Positions 56,852-64,000 of a stretch of 64,000 nucleotides of DNA are shown one piece after another. The notes beneath the pieces were generated by a model that had not been told where the DNA came from, did no database searches, and saw only the letters and a program-made list of their open reading frames with translations. Position 1 is the first letter of the stretch; each line of letters starts with the position of its first letter. The position numbers and the translations under genes were made by a program. The stretch spans positions 23,124 through 87,123 of the forward strand of contig JADBKH010000013.1 of the NCBI GenBank assembly GCA_014896485.1, in the 5' to 3' direction. This stretch comes from Bacillota bacterium. Its GTDB lineage: Bacteria > Bacillota > Bacilli > Bu12.

Positions 56852-57250
56852 GTGGCACAGGTACTGCAATATCGCGGTACGGGACGGCGTAAGGTTGCCA
56901 CGGCACGGGTGCGCCTGTTGCCAGGCAGTGGTCATATCGTCATCAATGGCCGTCCCTTGGAGGAGTACTTTCGGGGCATGGAGCACCTGCAGGAGATGGT
57001 GCGGCAGCCGTTGGTACTGACCGAGATGTTCGGCCGCTACGACGTGGTGGTCCGCGTTTCAGGCGGCGGACTCTCCGGTCAAGCGGGGGCGATCCGCCAC
57101 GGTATCGCCCGAGCGCTCAACGAGGCGGATCCGGAGTTGCGTGGTCCGTTGAAGAAAGCCGGCTTTTTGACTCGAAATGCTCGCATGAAAGAGCGCAAGA
57201 AGTACGGACTGAAAGCGGCCCGCCGGGCACCACAGTTCTCCAAACGATAG
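56852..57250 (+). CDS. rpsI: 30S ribosomal protein S9
   Basis: 132 residues: [40 protein letters not shown], ending [23 protein letters not shown], whose last Lys-Arg contacts P-site tRNA. GTG 56852 follows AAGGGAGGTGAGTG and replaces the track start 56702. It lies two bases after rplM. A strong terminator follows. Confidence 0.95.
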   Translation: MAQVLQYRGTGRRKVATARVRLLPGSGHIVINGRPLEEYFRGMEHLQEMVRQPLVLTEMFGRYDVVVRVSGGGLSGQAGAIRHGIARALNEADPELRGPLKKAGFLTRNARMKERKKYGLKAARRAPQFSKR

Positions 57251-57288
57251 TCGGCCGACTGCCGGCAGCAGGATGCCAACACAGAGGG

Positions 57289-57313
57289 CGGGAGCGATGG
57301 CTCCCGTTTTTTT
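57289..57313 (+). terminator. Intrinsic terminator after rpsI
   Basis: CGGGAGC/GCTCCCG with a GATG loop and seven T residues. Ends the rplM-rpsI unit. Confidence 0.9.
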
Positions 57314-57381
57314 CGGCTTGCCTGCGGCTATACAGCGCCTCCTTTCGGACAGACTAGCGGTAGCGCGTCTGTCGGAGGGGT

Positions 57382-58152
57382 ATGGTGCGGCGCATACAGA
57401 TGCGGATTGCAGGAGTGACCGTCGCTTGCTTGGCTGCACTTTTTGCATGGGTGCTCCATCTTCCTGATACAGCCCAAGGCTCTGCCCGGGCGCCTTTACC
57501 TCAGCAGTCACGGCCTCCAGCGCAGACGCCGACCCCCAAAGGACCACTGCCCCTGTCGGGTACGGTGATTGTCATCGATCCGGGGCACGGAGGCGTCGAC
57601 CCTGGGGCAGTTGGCATCGATCAGGTGCTGGAAAAGGATCTTGCGTTGCAGCTTTCACAGCGGTTGAAACGGTTGCTTCAGTCCGGTGGCGCGCAGGTAT
57701 GGTTGACACGAACAGGGGATTACGATTTGGCCGATCCGAAAACCAAAGGCTACTCCCGCCGCAAGCGACAGGATCTTCCCCGAAGGGTACGCTTTGCCAA
57801 AGCCCACAACACCGATCTGTTTGTCAGCATCCACTTGGATTCCTTCGGCCGCCAGACAGCGTGGCAAGGTGGCCATGTGCTGTACAATCCCAATCGTCCG
57901 GAGGCACGACGTCTGGCCCTTTTGATCCAAGACGAACTCAATCGCCAGCTGGACGGGAAAAAACGCGCGATACCACGACGTGACCTGCTGGTGCTCAATG
58001 CCCAGACCATCCCAGCGGTACTGGTCGAAGCAGGGTTTCTCTCCAACCCACAAGAGGTTCGCTTGTTGCAGACCCCTGCGTATCAGGAGCAGATCGCAGC
58101 TTGTCTCTACCGCGGCATCGTCCGTTTTTACCTGGGAGAAACGCTTCCATGA
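57382..58152 (+). CDS. cwlD: N-acetylmuramoyl-L-alanine amidase CwlD, spore cortex
   Basis: 256 residues. A membrane anchor or signal (RIAGVTVACLAALFAWVLHLP), a Pro-rich linker, then an amidase_3 domain: VIDPGHGGVDPGAVG (His), LEKDLALQLSQRL (Glu), NTDLFVSIHLDSF (His) and VEAGFLSNPQEVRLL (Glu). In Bacillus CwlD makes muramic-delta-lactam with PdaA, which cortex-lytic enzymes need. Location beside rpsI and near gerD matches Bacillus. GTGCGG follows the ATG start at 57382. Confidence 0.9.
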   Translation: MVRRIQMRIAGVTVACLAALFAWVLHLPDTAQGSARAPLPQQSRPPAQTPTPKGPLPLSGTVIVIDPGHGGVDPGAVGIDQVLEKDLALQLSQRLKRLLQSGGAQVWLTRTGDYDLADPKTKGYSRRKRQDLPRRVRFAKAHNTDLFVSIHLDSFGRQTAWQGGHVLYNPNRPEARRLALLIQDELNRQLDGKKRAIPRRDLLVLNAQTIPAVLVEAGFLSNPQEVRLLQTPAYQEQIAACLYRGIVRFYLGETLP

Positions 58153-58182
58153 GTCTGGGGCACCCTCTTAAGACGCCCCGGA

Positions 58183-58842
58183 TTACCCCCCCATTCCACC
58201 CCCCATGGTTCCACCGCTGCCACCAGAAGTGCCCGAGGATCCTTCTTGCGTTGCGCTGCCTCCCCTTTGCCCGCCTTGGGTTGTACTCCCCTGGGATTGT
58301 ACCTGTTGAATCAGCTGGAGCAGCTGCTGGCGAAAGGAGGGGGTCTGCATTGCCTGCTGCATCAAGGATTGCACCTCTTGCCGATAGGTGGAAGAGCGCA
58401 GGGTCTGCAAGATCAACTGCTGAAAAGCAGGTTCGCTCATCACGCTCAACAGCGACTGTCGAAACTTGGGGTCATTCATGAGGGAGAGCATCAGCTGTTT
58501 TTGTTGTTGTTCCATCGCTTGGGCCATTGCCTGCTCGACCTTTGGATCCTGCAATAGCTTTTGCAATTCCTGCTGCTGTTTGGGATCGCGTAACGCTTCG
58601 GTGATGGCGGTACGCATCTCTTGAGAAGAGAGGATCAGCTTGCTGCGAAACGGCTCTTGGGAGAATAATGCCACCAGCTGATCTTCAAACTCCTTGGATT
58701 TCATCACATCGAGCACCATCTGGCGTGTGCTGCTGTAATTTTCACTGGGTGCCGGCTGTTGGGCTGCGCCGCTGCAGGAAGCCAACAGCAGTGTGAGCGT
58801 ACCTACACTGCCGCAATAACCCAACACATGTCGCCATCGCAC
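58183..58842 (-). CDS. gerD: Spore germination lipoprotein GerD
   Basis: 219 residues, lipoprotein signal with lipobox LLASC near the N-terminus, then GerD-type helices: STRQMVLDVMKSKEFEDQLVALFSQEPFRSKLILSSQEM and RDPKQQQELQKLLQDPKVEQAMAQAM, ending in a Gly/Ser/Thr-rich tail (QGSTTQGGQRGGSATQEGS). GerD clusters germinant receptors in the spore inner membrane. GTG 58842 has GGAGGAATGAGCC upstream. Antisense to cwlD and divergent from kbaA; in Bacillus salA lies between cwlD and gerD but is absent here. Confidence 0.9.
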   Translation of the reverse strand: MRWRHVLGYCGSVGTLTLLLASCSGAAQQPAPSENYSSTRQMVLDVMKSKEFEDQLVALFSQEPFRSKLILSSQEMRTAITEALRDPKQQQELQKLLQDPKVEQAMAQAMEQQQKQLMLSLMNDPKFRQSLLSVMSEPAFQQLILQTLRSSTYRQEVQSLMQQAMQTPSFRQQLLQLIQQVQSQGSTTQGGQRGGSATQEGSSGTSGGSGGTMGGGMGG

Positions 58843-58928
58843 GGCTCATTCCTCCTGTGCATAGCATGCCCGACTCGCTTCGCCTCACGCAGGAGAGGCG
58901 CCTGGGTCCGCAGCAGCTGGAGGTACGG

Positions 58929-58957
58929 TTGCCGGAAGCGTGGCATGAGGCTAAGAT
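58929..58957 (+). promoter_or_regulatory. Promoter of kbaA
   Basis: TTGCCG (58929-58934), a 17-nt spacer and TAAGAT (58952-58957), 35 nt before the chosen kbaA start. Confidence 0.55.
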
Positions 58958-58991
58958 GGGAGACGTCCCGGGAAGGAGATGGGGCGTAGAG

Positions 58992-59621
58992 ATGCATCTG
59001 ATGGAAGGTCTCTTGCTTTTTGCGGCTGGACTTGCCGCAGCGGCGCTGGTCGCAGCAGTTGATGCCCTCTTTTTGCCCCAGGGTATCGCTGCTTTCAATC
59101 CGTTTATTCTGGCATTGACCGATGCCGTGATCGCGTTGATCGGCTTTCTCATCTACCTCACCGTCAACTACTACGCGCGGCGTTTTTTTGACTGGCGGTT
59201 CTGGGCGATTGCACAGATTGTCATCGGCATCGGGCTGTGGTTCTACTTCTGGTATACCAATACAGCGGTCATGCACGGGCGCTACCTGACGACCTCTCAA
59301 AGCGATTGGATCTGGGGAACGCTCCTTGCGGCTTCGGTGGTCGGAGCGCTTATCGCTGTTGCGCTCTATACCCGTTACCACGCCATTCCGACTTTCTTCT
59401 TTCTTTCTGTCGCGAGCAGTCTCGAACTTTTCCCCTCGTTAAGTGCCCAGCAGAATGCCTTTGATGTCTCCTTGTTAGGAGAAGCGGCAATCCTAGCGAC
59501 CAATTTCACGTTGATCTTGCTCTATCCCTGGTTGCTGCAGCGCAGCGCCGCCCGGCACCGTGCGCCGCAAGAAAGGCCTGCGGGAGAACAAGACCGCTCC
59601 GCAAACGTTTCCCAGCGCTGA
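58992..59621 (+). CDS. kbaA: KinB-signalling pathway activator KbaA
   Basis: About 209 residues with five or six membrane helices (LLLFAAGLAAAALVAAVDALFLP, FILALTDAVIALIGFLIYL, FWAIAQIVIGIGLWFYFW, LLAASVVGALIAVALYT, AAILATNFTLILLYPWLL). Bacillus KbaA, encoded between gerD and pdaB, controls KinB kinase in sporulation; the same order here supports the call. The ORF-track start 58857 lies upstream of the promoter, so ATG 58992 is used. Function assigned by gene order and topology. Confidence 0.8.
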   Translation: MHLMEGLLLFAAGLAAAALVAAVDALFLPQGIAAFNPFILALTDAVIALIGFLIYLTVNYYARRFFDWRFWAIAQIVIGIGLWFYFWYTNTAVMHGRYLTTSQSDWIWGTLLAASVVGALIAVALYTRYHAIPTFFFLSVASSLELFPSLSAQQNAFDVSLLGEAAILATNFTLILLYPWLLQRSAARHRAPQERPAGEQDRSANVSQR

Positions 59622-59633
59622 GCCTGTTTATCC

Positions 59634-60404
59634 TCAGTGGTTTGCGCCGAGGGTCGGTACATTTTGCCCCGCTTGCAGCTGCAACAGTTGGCTGACGGAG
59701 ACGCACCGATATCCTTCGTCTTTCAGCACGGGGGCAAAAAGACGGATCGCTTCCGCCGTGCCCGTTGCGCTGTCAGAAGCATGGAGCAAGAAGATCGCAC
59801 CGGGGTGGGTCTGCTTGGCCACTGCGGTGGCGATCGTCCGGGGCTGTGGTTTCTTCCAATCCTGCGTATCTGCATCCCATTGGATTGCAGTCAAACCTTG
59901 GGCCCGGACCAAGCGCAGAAGCGTAGGGTTGTAGGCGCCGTTTGGAAAGCGAAAGAGCTTGGGGTGCTGGCCGGTGAGGGCCGTAAGCGTCTCAACGCCC
60001 TTTTCAATCTCCGCAGCAGCCTGATCTTCAGAGAGCTTTGTATAGGAACGATACGTGTAGCCTTCACTGCCGAGCTCATACCCTGCGGCAAGGATCGCTT
60101 GGACTTGTTGCGGATGGGCCTCGGCCCATTCTCCCGAGACGAAGAAGGTGGCTTGCGCAATCCCCTGGCTTTGCAGCGCAGACAGGACGTCTGTCACGAC
60201 ATGATCGCCCCAGGTGATGTCGAAAGTCAACGCCAGCGAGAGAGAAGAGGTCTGGACGCTGTAGACCGGTTCACCGCCTGAGGTGTTGCTCGCTGTCAGT
60301 GAGGGACGCTCGGCCCATAAAACGGAAACCGCGATCAGAGCGATCAGGGCAATCATCAGGGGACGGCGCAATTGTTTCAGGCTGAACGTCCAGATGGGAA
60401 ACAC
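59634..60404 (-). CDS. pdaB: PdaB-type polysaccharide deacetylase, sporulation
   Basis: 256 residues, signal anchor RPLMIALIALIAVSVLW. NodB homology domain: LALTFDITWGDHVVTDVLSALQSQGIAQATFFVSGEWAEAHPQQV and RFPNGAYNPTLLRLVRAQGLTAIQWDADTQDWKKP. The FDITWGD form fits PdaB rather than DD of typical deacetylases, and the usual HxxxH motif is replaced by SEGYTYRSY, so metal binding may differ. PdaB protects the spore during late development. GTG start with AAAGGGTGAG. Convergent with kbaA, as in Bacillus (ybaN). Confidence 0.85.
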   Translation of the reverse strand: MFPIWTFSLKQLRRPLMIALIALIAVSVLWAERPSLTASNTSGGEPVYSVQTSSLSLALTFDITWGDHVVTDVLSALQSQGIAQATFFVSGEWAEAHPQQVQAILAAGYELGSEGYTYRSYTKLSEDQAAAEIEKGVETLTALTGQHPKLFRFPNGAYNPTLLRLVRAQGLTAIQWDADTQDWKKPQPRTIATAVAKQTHPGAIFLLHASDSATGTAEAIRLFAPVLKDEGYRCVSVSQLLQLQAGQNVPTLGANH

Positions 60405-60510
60405 GCCGACTCACCCTTTCCCAGAGAGGATGGCATGGACGGCCTTTAGCCTGTCCAATGCTTTCATCCATGGGTATGGGCCAGGCGCTGGGAATATGCG
60501 TTCGCGATGC

Positions 60511-61278
60511 TCAATTGTGAATGACGACTTTGGTATGGGCCGGGAGATGGGTATAGAACCAGCGTGCGTCTGCGACGGTCAGCCGTAGGCAACCGTGGGA
60601 GGCCGGCTGACCGAGCTTGGCTGCCTCACGGGGAAGAACGCGATGCTGCTCGTCCATTGCGACGCTGTGAAAGAGGAATTCACCCCAATTGAGAAAGGAC
60701 GTCCAGTACATTGCACCTTCTTCTTCCGCATCGTTGTAGAACCAGGTTCCTCGGTTTTGCAGGTAGAACGTTCCCGTAGGTGTCGCCGTCTTTGGATTGC
60801 CTGGGATTCCTGACGAGGTGACCATGGTATACAACCGCTGCTTGCCGGAGAAAAGGATGACGCGCTGGGTGCTCAGATCGACGTCGACCCAAAGCGTTTG
60901 AGGATCGATTTTGGACAGATCGGGATAAGGACCGCCGGAAGGCTGGTACGGATCGATGCGATAGGTGACGCCGGCAGCTTTGGCTTCTGCTGCTGCCTTG
61001 GCAGAAAGGGGAGTGGACGGCAGGGGCGTCTCTTTCGAATGCGGTTTCGGGGCAGCGGTGGTCTGCTGTTGCGGTTGAGATCCCCTTTGTGGATGGCCAG
61101 TCTGGACACCCGCCAGCAGGGGACTGCCCTCATCGGAATGCGCTGTAGGGCGATCGCTGGTGCTGTCTGACGATGCATGCAGCGTTGCCAGCGGTTCGGC
61201 AGCGGAGATCCAACCGACCATTCCTCCCGCCACCAACGATATTCCCAAAAGGATCGGGATGAACAGCCACCGCCGCAT
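60511..61278 (-). CDS. L,D-transpeptidase (YkuD domain) secreted protein
   Basis: About 255 residues. N-terminal membrane helix (LFIPILLGISLVAGGMVGWI), a long Ser/Thr/Pro/Gln-rich linker (about 80), then a YkuD domain: WVDVDLSTQRVILFSGKQRLYTMVTSSGIPGNPKTATPTGTFYL and the catalytic LGQPASHGCLRLTVADARWFYTH (His, Ser-His-Gly-Cys). It would make 3-3 crosslinks or attach proteins in peptidoglycan. ATG 61278 after AGGGAGCAGG is preferred over the track start 61299. Its role in spores or growing cells is unknown. Confidence 0.85.
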   Translation of the reverse strand: MRRWLFIPILLGISLVAGGMVGWISAAEPLATLHASSDSTSDRPTAHSDEGSPLLAGVQTGHPQRGSQPQQQTTAAPKPHSKETPLPSTPLSAKAAAEAKAAGVTYRIDPYQPSGGPYPDLSKIDPQTLWVDVDLSTQRVILFSGKQRLYTMVTSSGIPGNPKTATPTGTFYLQNRGTWFYNDAEEEGAMYWTSFLNWGEFLFHSVAMDEQHRVLPREAAKLGQPASHGCLRLTVADARWFYTHLPAHTKVVIHN

Positions 61279-61413
61279 ACCTGCTCCCTTCTGCCACATT
61301 TTTTGCTTTTGCCAGTATACCGTACTCGCGAAGTTTCGACCAGGCGGATTTAGTGCCGATAATAAGCACCCAGTGTGATGGTGAGCACCGTTTGGCTGCC
61401 TTGGGAAATAGCG

Positions 61414-62190
61414 TCACATATACAGTTGCATATACAGGTTCCACAATGGCTGACCTAGAAAGAGTGCAAACAAGATGCCAAAAACGATGAAAGGTCCAAA
61501 GGGGATCAGCTTTTCCCCTTCCGGCAAAAAGGGCCGGGAGACAAATGCGAAGAGCAGGCCGCTGAGTGCGGCGACCAGCACCGCGACCAGTAGGATGGGC
61601 CAGCCGAGGAGAAAACCGGCCGTACCCATCAGCAGCACATCGGCACCGCCCAACGCCTCACGGCCGAGCAGGCGCCGCATCAGGCGTCCCAGCAAAGCGA
61701 AGAAAAGAAGACTGCCCAATCCAGTCAACAGCACGTTGAAGATCGCTGGCCAAAGCAGCAGGGTACGCCCAACCAGTGCAACACCCAGCGCGGAGAAAGT
61801 GAAAGTGTCGGGAATCTCCAGTGTGCGGGCATCGACCGTGGCAGAAAGGATCAGCAGGCCGCTTTCGACAAGCAGCAAGGCTGTCTCGGCCGTGATGCCA
61901 AAGTGCCAGACGATCAGGACGAACACGGCAGCTGTGAGCGCTTCGACCAAGGGATACTGTACCGAGATGTGCGCGTGACAATAGCGGCAGCGACCCCGCA
62001 GGGCAAGCCAGCTGAAGATCGGTACGAGATCCCAGGAACGAAGGGGATGTCCGCACTGCATGCAGCGGGATCCGGGCCACAGGATCGATTCCCCGCGTGG
62101 CAGACGGATGGCGACGACATTGAGGAAAGAACCGATGATCAGTCCAGCGATCGCTGTCACGATGCCCACTGTCCAACTCAGCCACACCAT
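61414..62190 (-). CDS. Prepilin leader peptidase/N-methyltransferase (PilD/ComC type)
   Basis: About 258 residues from 62190; the track ORF opens at 62301. The metal-binding-like CMQCGHPLRSWDLVPIFSWLALRGRCRYCHAHI has two Cys pairs of the methylase part, and the aspartyl protease motifs ATVDARTLEIPDTFT and GGADVLLMGTAGFLLGW are present. Seven or so membrane helices. It cleaves and methylates type IV pilin-like leaders. It lies downstream of pilT on the same strand. Start is uncertain (ATG 62190, GTG 62187 or ATG 62262). Confidence 0.82.
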   Translation of the reverse strand: MVWLSWTVGIVTAIAGLIIGSFLNVVAIRLPRGESILWPGSRCMQCGHPLRSWDLVPIFSWLALRGRCRYCHAHISVQYPLVEALTAAVFVLIVWHFGITAETALLLVESGLLILSATVDARTLEIPDTFTFSALGVALVGRTLLLWPAIFNVLLTGLGSLLFFALLGRLMRRLLGREALGGADVLLMGTAGFLLGWPILLVAVLVAALSGLLFAFVSRPFLPEGEKLIPFGPFIVFGILFALFLGQPLWNLYMQLYM

Positions 62191-62405
62191 CTCCTCCGGT
62201 TGCAGTTCGATAATGCCGCTTTGTGAGTAAAAACCGTTCTTACTGGATAGCCGTTCGCTCATTGTCTCTCTCATCGTACGGATCTGCCCTGGTTGCAGCA
62301 AGGCGTCAGTGAAGTTTTTAGATCGTCCAACACAGTTTCAAAGGTCGCTCGGATACCCTTTTATAGAAAAGGCTGCTAAATGGCCTTGTTGTCCGAATCG
62401 TATGC

Positions 62406-63497
62406 CTAATCGAACAGGTGCTCTGCCTCCTTTGCTTCGAGTTGCTTTGCTTCGATGGCCCGGCGGACCGCCTGGGCCATACTCTGCATGCCGTAGCGTG
62501 CACCCGTTTCAATGGTCGAAGGGATCTGAAAGATTTTCTGCTGGCGGATGAGGCTGGCGACTGCTGGAGTGTTGACAAGCACCTCTGCGACCGCGAGGCG
62601 GGCGCTGGGAACTTTGGGCAACAGGCGCTGGGCCACGATGCCCAACAGGACACCGGCCAACTGGGATCGCACCTGACCCTGTTGGGCCGCAGGGAAGCAG
62701 TCGACGATCCGGTCGATCGCTTGTGCGGCATCCGGAGTGTGCAACGTCGAAAAAACGAGATGCCCTGTCTCTGCGGCCGTCAGGGCCGTGGCAATGGTGA
62801 GGGGATCACGCATCTCGCCAACCAAAAGGACATCGGGGTCTTCGCGCAGCGCGGCCCGCAAGCCGCTCGGAAAGTCGGAGACGTCCCGGCCAATCTCACG
62901 CTGGGCGATCAAGGAGTGTTTGGGGGTATAGACGTACTCGATCGGATCTTCCAGCGTAATGATGTGTCGTGCCTCCCGTTGGTTGATGCGGTCGACCAAG
63001 GCAGCCAACGTGGTCGATTTGCCCGAGCCGGTCGGACCGGTGACCAAAAAAAGCCCTTGCGGTGCTTCCAAAAAGCGGGAGATCACTTCAGGGAGCCCGA
63101 GGCTTTCCAAAGCAGGAGGATCGGTCGGGATGAGCCGTAACGCAGCAGCCACTGTTTCACGCTGAAAGAAAACATTGATTCGAAACCGACCGATTCCTTT
63201 CACTTCAGCAGCCAGATCGACCTGACGTTCTTGCTGTAGCTGCCCCCGGTGCATGTCGTCGAGAAGGGAGAGCGTGAGCGCCTCGCTCTGCTGTGGGGTG
63301 AGCGGCTCGTCCCGTAACGGCTGCAACTTTCCGTCGACGCGCATAAGCGGAGGTGCGCCAGCCTGCAAATGCAGATCCGAAGCCCCCACCGTTTTTGCCT
63401 GGACGAGCAACAGGAGCAACGCCGTTTGTGGTGTGGCCAAGGCAGTGGATCGCGTTGCAGCAATTGCTCTCTCTTTGTTCCCAGATGGCGGTTCCAA
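62406..63497 (-). CDS. pilT: PilT-type twitching motility ATPase
   Basis: 363 residues. Domains: KTVGASDLHLQAGAPPLMRVDGKLQPL, the arginine finger region, Walker A VTGPTGSGKSTTLAALVDR, Asp box HIITLEDPIEYVY, Walker B LLVGEMRDPLTIATALTAAETGHLVFSTLHT, and the C-terminal helices. PilT hexamers retract type IV pili. Start is TTG 63497 with AAGGAGG eight bases upstream. No pilin or pilB gene is visible here; they may lie outside the window. Spacing to prepilin peptidase is about 216 nt with no other gene. Confidence 0.9.
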   Translation of the reverse strand: MEPPSGNKERAIAATRSTALATPQTALLLLLVQAKTVGASDLHLQAGAPPLMRVDGKLQPLRDEPLTPQQSEALTLSLLDDMHRGQLQQERQVDLAAEVKGIGRFRINVFFQRETVAAALRLIPTDPPALESLGLPEVISRFLEAPQGLFLVTGPTGSGKSTTLAALVDRINQREARHIITLEDPIEYVYTPKHSLIAQREIGRDVSDFPSGLRAALREDPDVLLVGEMRDPLTIATALTAAETGHLVFSTLHTPDAAQAIDRIVDCFPAAQQGQVRSQLAGVLLGIVAQRLLPKVPSARLAVAEVLVNTPAVASLIRQQKIFQIPSTIETGARYGMQSMAQAVRRAIEAKQLEAKEAEHLFD

Positions 63498-63547
63498 ACA
63501 TTTTGCCTCCTTGCCCTTTCAATTTACCCTTTGGGGATTTTCATCCG

Positions 63548-64000
63548 CTAATTTCCGAAAACTTTTTGCAGTGCGTAAAGACGAATTTGAAGATCCCCAG
63601 TGCCGGCAACGAGCAGGGAAACCTGAAAAGGTGCTTTTCCTTCCCAAAGTGTCGGATAGGCAGCCAGCACTGCATCACTGGCTGTTTCAACGAGGGGCTT
63701 TGGGACAAGAACAGCATCGACATAGGTTGTCGGATGGTGAAGTACTCGTTTAAAGTCTCGGTCGGACGTAATGACAAAACGCTTTGGGTTTGCGGTGCGC
63801 AGAAGGATCGGAAAAGCCGCTTCTTGGTCGCAAAGTACCCGCATTTGGGGATGTGCGTCCAAGTACGCAACGATCGCGTCATAGTTTTGCATCTCTAATA
63901 ACGGTTCGCTGCGCAATTGCCCCGGATAAAAAGCGGCACGATAGCTTTGTACGTTGGAAAAAAAGAGAAGGAGGAGCACGGCGATTGCCCCAAATATGCG
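63548..64000 (-). CDS. C-terminal part of a membrane-anchored protein, runs off window
   Basis: The reading frame is open to the window edge, so this is the C-terminal end of a larger gene. The visible part has a hydrophobic stretch (AIAVLLLLFFSNVQ) followed by about 140 mostly soluble residues: DAIVAYLDAHPQMRVLCDQEAAFPILLRTANPKRFVITSDRDFKRVL and ending LQIRLYALQKVFGN. The layout resembles the extracytoplasmic tail of a polytopic glycosyltransferase or O-antigen-type protein, but no definite family motif is seen. Function unknown. Confidence 0.55.
   Translation of the reverse strand, partial: RIFGAIAVLLLLFFSNVQSYRAAFYPGQLRSEPLLEMQNYDAIVAYLDAHPQMRVLCDQEAAFPILLRTANPKRFVITSDRDFKRVLHHPTTYVDAVLVPKPLVETASDAVLAAYPTLWEGKAPFQVSLLVAGTGDLQIRLYALQKVFGN

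Overview
The window comes from a spore-forming, GC-rich Bacillota (Bacilli-type) genome. The evidence is the rplM-rpsI-cwlD-gerD-kbaA-pdaB block (sporulation and germination genes beside L13/S9, as in Bacillus), an L7Ae-like gene between rpoC and rpsL, zinc-type S14, and strong AGGAGG ribosome binding sites with many GTG/TTG starts. No species can be assigned from sequence reading alone. Mo-hydroxylase genes and a PilT/prepilin peptidase pair suggest an Alicyclobacillus-like or related thermophile-type lineage, but that is inference.

Region 1 (1-7.3 kb): the minus-strand end of a YhaN/YhaO-type DNA-repair pair, tRNA-Tyr, a pirin, then a LacI-family regulator followed by a three-gene sugar ABC importer. 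Every importer gene is broken: two in-frame stops in the binding protein, a C-run frameshift plus a 5-bp tandem duplication in the first permease, and a 1-nt deletion in the second. The regulator is intact.

Region 2 (7.4-17.5 kb): a GNAT-domain/ADP-forming acyl-CoA synthetase fusion, then an apparently single operon for a CO-dehydrogenase-like molybdenum hydroxylase (CoxG, FAD, 2Fe-2S and Mo subunits, MoxR ATPase, two XdhC-like proteins, a MocA-like transferase). The large subunit lacks the AYxCSFR loop of true CO dehydrogenase, so its substrate is unknown.

Region 3 (17.5-57.3 kb): tRNA-fMet, tRNA-Thr and a GNAT protein, then the long transcription/translation superoperon: rpmG-secE-nusG, L11-L1-L10-L12, RsmC-like methyltransferase, rpoB-rpoC, L7Ae-S12-S7-EF-G-EF-Tu, S10/spc/alpha clusters with secY, adk, map, infA and rpoA, the ECF transporter energising module, truA, then rplM-rpsI. 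Oddities: rpsN (S14) sits after rplF, rpmD (L30) is absent between rpsE and rplO, rpsD lies in the alpha cluster, rpoC carries a 1-nt frameshift, and infA, rpsE and the methyltransferase gene appear to use non-standard start codons (ACG, CTG, ATC or ACG). A PrcB-like protein, a PmbA/TldD-like protein and PspA lie between truA and rplM.

Region 4 (57.3-64 kb): cwlD, gerD, kbaA and pdaB (spore cortex, germination, KinB signalling) without salA, followed on the minus strand by an L,D-transpeptidase, a prepilin peptidase, PilT and the end of a membrane-anchored protein running off the window.
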